From the NCBI RefSeq assembly GCF_001677885.1, contig NZ_LOCQ01000051.1:1-64000 (forward strand): a stretch of DNA of 64,000 nt, written 5' to 3'. Below the pieces are notes generated by a model. It was given only the letters and a program-made list of their open reading frames with translations, searched no databases and was not told the DNA's origin. A program made the position numbers and the translations under genes. This stretch comes from Janthinobacterium psychrotolerans. GTDB lineage: Bacteria; Pseudomonadota; Gammaproteobacteria; Burkholderiales; Burkholderiaceae_D. Shown here one piece after another: positions 61,015-64,000 of the stretch (its first letter is position 1; each line of letters begins with the position of its first letter).

Positions 61015-63081
61015 TCAAGCCGCCGCGCGCGGCAAGCCGTTTTGTGGTCCCGGCACCACATTCAAGTCGACCACCCCGTTGCGCCACGCGCGTTCCAGGT
61101 CCTGCTCCACCACTTCCAGGGTCATGCCTTCCATTTGCTGAACTCCCCGCACGCCATAGGCGCGGTTGCGTCCGTGTGCCTTGGCCAGGTACAGCGCCAT
61201 GTCGACCAGGTTGACGCTGCGTTCCCATGACAGCGGTTGTCCCAGCGGCGTCAATGGATAGGGCGCGAAGCCGATCGACACGTGCACCTGGATGGCCTGG
61301 CCCTGGTAGACGACGCGCTGTGCGCCGATGCCGTCGAGCACCCTTGCGGCGATATGGTCGAGGCTGCCGCGCGTGACGGACGGCAAAAAGGCGAGGAACT
61401 CTTCGCCGCCCCAGCGCACGATCATGTCCGTTTCGCGCAGCACCTCATGCAAGGTGGCGGCGATGGTGGTGAGCACCAGGTCGCCCGCCGCATGGCCGTA
61501 CCGGTCATTGATCTGCTTGAAATGGTCGACATCGAGCAGGAACATGGCCGCCACCAGGTCGCTGTCCTTGTACGCGCCGGGCGCCGGCACGGTCACGGCA
61601 TGGTGGCGCATGAACTCTTGGAAGTGGCGGCGGTTGTACAGCGCCGTGAGCGGATCGCGCGAACTCTGGTGCGCCAGTTCCTGGTTCTTTTCCTGCAATT
61701 GCACATTGGCGTGGCGTACCTTGCGGTACAGCAAGCCGACGATGACGGCCGCCAGCGCCATCACCAGCGCCAGCAACCACCACACGCGCTGCTGCAGGCG
61801 GCGGTTGTCCAGTTCGGCGCTCTTGACCTGGTTTTCCCGGCTCAGCAACTCGATCTGGCGCTGCTTCTTTTCCGTCTCGTATTTTTCCTGCAATTCATAC
61901 ACGGCTTTTTGCCGCTGCTGCTCGAACAGCTGATTGGACAGCTTGCGCTCGCGGTGATAGGCCGTCACGGCGCCCTTCATGTCGCCGGCTTTTTCCAGCG
62001 CCATGCCATATTCAAGCAGCACCGCCTGCATGTCGGGCTTGTTGTCCATCAGGTTGTAGTAAGCCAGGCCGCTCTCGACGATCTGCTTGCCTTCTTCGTG
62101 GCGCCCCATGGCAATCAGGGCCTGGCCGATATTGAGGCGCGCCGTCGCCTGCACGTCGTCATTGCGCACCAGGCGCGCGGCCGCCAGGGCCTCGTTGCCG
62201 TAGCCCAGCGCGCGCTGGAAATCGCCCTGTTTCAGGTAGCTGTCCGACAGGTTGACCAGGGTGGTCGCCACCATGGTCCTGGCGCCCAGCCGGCGTTCCA
62301 GGGCCAGTGCCTCGAGCAGCGCGCGCTGGCCGCGCTGCGGCTGGTTGGCGTCGAGCGCCAGGCCGTATTCGGTATTTTTTGCCTGCGCCAGGCGGCCAGG
62401 CGAATCGAGCTTGCCGGCCACGGCCAGTAATTCGTCGAGCACCCTGAAGCCCTTGCCGTACTCGCGCATCTGCGTGTACAGCAAGGTCAATGCATTCAGG
62501 GCCGCCGCCAGGGTGGCGGGCGAGTCGCTCTGGCGCGCCAGGTCCACCGCCGTCTGCAGCTTGGCCAGGGCGGCCGGAAAATTGCCTTCCTCGGCCCAGG
62601 ACTGGCCGGCGCTGATGGTGGCCTGCACGCGCAGCTGCAAGTCGCCGGTGCGGTTGGCGATGGTTTCGGCCTCGAAGGCGAACAAGTGCGAGGCGCGGCG
62701 CTCGCTCAGGGCAAAGCTGATATAGGCCTTGCTGAGCAGCGCCTTGGCCAGCGCCACGTCATTGTGGCGCCGGGTGGCGTCCAGGATCAGGTCTTCGACC
62801 AGTTGCAGGGCGATATCGTTCTGCCCCAGCCGCATATGGGCATTGCTCAGCTGGGTAATATATTCGGCGCGCAAGGTCAGCGGCGCACTGAAAGCCTCGA
62901 TTTCGATGTCTTTCAGGCGCTGCAGCGCGCGCTCGGGCACGAAGCGGCCGTCCTCGCGCAAGGCGTCCAGGCGCTGCTGCAACTGCGGGCTGGCGCCGGC
63001 CAGCGCGGGCAGCAGGCAACACAGCGCCAGCAGCCATGCTGCGCGCCGCCTGCCTTGCCGTGCTGTCCTGTTCAATGCCAT
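61015..63081 (-). CDS. TPR sensor diguanylate cyclase
   Basis: The start at ATG 63081 (a TTG nine bases upstream is unlikely) gives 688 residues: signal peptide (about 1-28), periplasmic TPR repeats (about 40-390), membrane helix (about 435-460) and a GGDEF domain (about 510-665). The active-site variant is GGEEF at 558-562, which is a functional form. RETD five residues before it is the product-inhibition I-site. It makes cyclic-di-GMP, coupling an external or periplasmic signal to motility or biofilm state. Confidence 0.93.
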   Translation of the reverse strand: MALNRTARQGRRRAAWLLALCCLLPALAGASPQLQQRLDALREDGRFVPERALQRLKDIEIEAFSAPLTLRAEYITQLSNAHMRLGQNDIALQLVEDLILDATRRHNDVALAKALLSKAYISFALSERRASHLFAFEAETIANRTGDLQLRVQATISAGQSWAEEGNFPAALAKLQTAVDLARQSDSPATLAAALNALTLLYTQMREYGKGFRVLDELLAVAGKLDSPGRLAQAKNTEYGLALDANQPQRGQRALLEALALERRLGARTMVATTLVNLSDSYLKQGDFQRALGYGNEALAAARLVRNDDVQATARLNIGQALIAMGRHEEGKQIVESGLAYYNLMDNKPDMQAVLLEYGMALEKAGDMKGAVTAYHRERKLSNQLFEQQRQKAVYELQEKYETEKKQRQIELLSRENQVKSAELDNRRLQQRVWWLLALVMALAAVIVGLLYRKVRHANVQLQEKNQELAHQSSRDPLTALYNRRHFQEFMRHHAVTVPAPGAYKDSDLVAAMFLLDVDHFKQINDRYGHAAGDLVLTTIAATLHEVLRETDMIVRWGGEEFLAFLPSVTRGSLDHIAARVLDGIGAQRVVYQGQAIQVHVSIGFAPYPLTPLGQPLSWERSVNLVDMALYLAKAHGRNRAYGVRGVQQMEGMTLEVVEQDLERAWRNGVVDLNVVPGPQNGLPRAAA

Positions 63082-63188
63082 GCCTGCCAATGCGCCACTC
63101 CCGACTTCCTATTTCTTTGCAAGTAATTATATTATGTTGCAACAAAGAAATTTCGAGCGCGCGTTATATTTTCAGCAAAGTGCACACT

Positions 63189-64000
63189 TTACTGTGCCAG
63201 TTGTTGCAACAAATAAAGTCGTTGATATAAACCGTTTTCGACCTGCATCAGCTCTTCGTGCGGCCCCGCTTCCGTGATGCGGCCATGGTTCAGCACGATG
63301 ATGGTGTCGGCGTCGCGGATGGTCGAGAGCCGGTGCGCAATCGCGATAATGGTCACCTTGCCGCGCAATTCGTTCAGCGCCAGCTGCACGATCTGCTCGG
63401 TCTGGCTGTCGATGCGCGAAGTCGCTTCGTCGAGCAGCAGGATGCGCGGCTGGCCGGCCAGCGCGCGGGCGATCGCGATCAGCTGCTTCTGGCCCGACGA
63501 CAGGCGCGAGCCGCCTTCGCCCAGCGGCGTGTCGTAGCCATCTTCGAGCGCCGCGATAAAGTCGTGCGCATGCGCCGCGCGCGCGGCCTGCTCGATCTGC
63601 GCCTGGCTGTAGCCGCGGCCCATGTCGATGTTGTCGCGCGCCGATGCCGCCAGCAGGAAGGGGTCTTGCGGCACCAGCCCCACGTCGGCGCGGAAGCGCT
63701 CGTTGTCTATGCTGTCAAGCAGCATGCCGTTGATGGCGATGCGGCCCTGCGTGACCGGATAAAAGCGCAGCAGCAGCGACAGCAGGGTGGACTTGCCACT
63801 GCCCGTATGGCCGACGATGCCGAAGAACGCACCTTGGGGAATGGTCAGTGACAGGTCGTGCAGCACCGGCTGGTTTTCCACGTAGGCGAACGTCAGGTGC
63901 GCGATATCGACCGCCGGCGTGCCGGCGGCGACGGGGCTTTCCGGTGCGCCGGCGGCCTTGCCTGGCGCGTGTTCCAGCGCCTGGTGTTCGTCAAGCAGGG
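63189..64000 (-). CDS. ABC exporter, C-terminal nucleotide-binding part
   Basis: The frame remains open to the window edge, so the transmembrane half lies beyond position 64000. Visible are about 270 residues: an Ala/Pro-rich linker, then the ATPase with Walker A GHTGSGKSTL, Q-loop VPQDPFL, signature LSSGQKQ, Walker B ILLLDEATS and switch His in IAHRLST. The order matches fused half-transporter exporters of the MdlA/MdlB or MsbA type. Cargo cannot be told from the ATPase. The gene may be one of a heterodimeric pair. Confidence 0.9.
   Translation of the reverse strand, partial: LLDEHQALEHAPGKAAGAPESPVAAGTPAVDIAHLTFAYVENQPVLHDLSLTIPQGAFFGIVGHTGSGKSTLLSLLLRFYPVTQGRIAINGMLLDSIDNERFRADVGLVPQDPFLLAASARDNIDMGRGYSQAQIEQAARAAHAHDFIAALEDGYDTPLGEGGSRLSSGQKQLIAIARALAGQPRILLLDEATSRIDSQTEQIVQLALNELRGKVTIIAIAHRLSTIRDADTIIVLNHGRITEAGPHEELMQVENGLYQRLYLLQQLAQ

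Overview
The window looks like chromosomal DNA of a high-GC betaproteobacterium, most likely Oxalobacteraceae (Janthinobacterium, Duganella or Massilia type). This rests on codon-third-position GC bias, the gene families present and the style of the intergenic palindromes. The genus is inferred; no rRNA or other marker gene is present.

Bases 1-4,374 are the end of a prophage. They hold the tail of a structural gene, two small holin-like membrane proteins, an M15 peptidase endolysin, and an Rz/Rz1-like spanin pair. An A+T-rich, oppositely oriented accessory gene follows, then a small ORF under a perfect LexA (SOS) box, and finally a decayed gene. A second A+T-richer accessory gene (HEPN-like, unknown) follows at 4.6 kb. 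From 5.5 to 11.1 kb lies an iron-uptake operon: Fur box, FecI-type sigma factor, FecR, TonB-dependent receptor with signalling domain, and PepSY membrane protein.

From 11 to 26 kb are a lipid kinase, a lipoprotein, a PfpI-like protein, an orphan FecR-domain protein, an amidohydrolase and a DUF1275 membrane protein. Two two-component systems follow, surrounding a YcaC-like hydrolase and an XapX protein, next to a Tat-exported alpha/beta hydrolase and a DoxX protein. From 26.6 to 29.6 kb are a DUF883-like protein and a large KatE-type catalase with an extended N-terminus.

From 29.7 to 42.5 kb are two complete tripartite efflux systems. One is an EmrAB-like MFS pump with a NodT-type outer membrane factor. 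The other is a self-regulated TetR-OMF-MFP-RND operon with a visible operator palindrome. A terminator and promoter-like sequence beside it suggest a short non-coding RNA. From 42.7 to 56.4 kb are a receiver-kinase protein, a 2OG-Fe dioxygenase, a DUF6702-like/M1 aminopeptidase pair, and an OhrR-like regulator with an aldo/keto reductase. Then come two LysR regulators with clear inverted-repeat operators, a PhyH dioxygenase/sugar isomerase operon, a chemotaxis receptor and an M29-like peptidase.

From 56.5 to 64 kb are several unknowns: a two-gene unit encoding a CARDB-like protein and a partner, a zinc-ribbon membrane protein and a small Ala-rich lipoprotein. The window ends with a TPR-GGDEF diguanylate cyclase and the C-terminal part of an ABC exporter running off the right edge. 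REP-like palindromes sit at several convergent gene ends.
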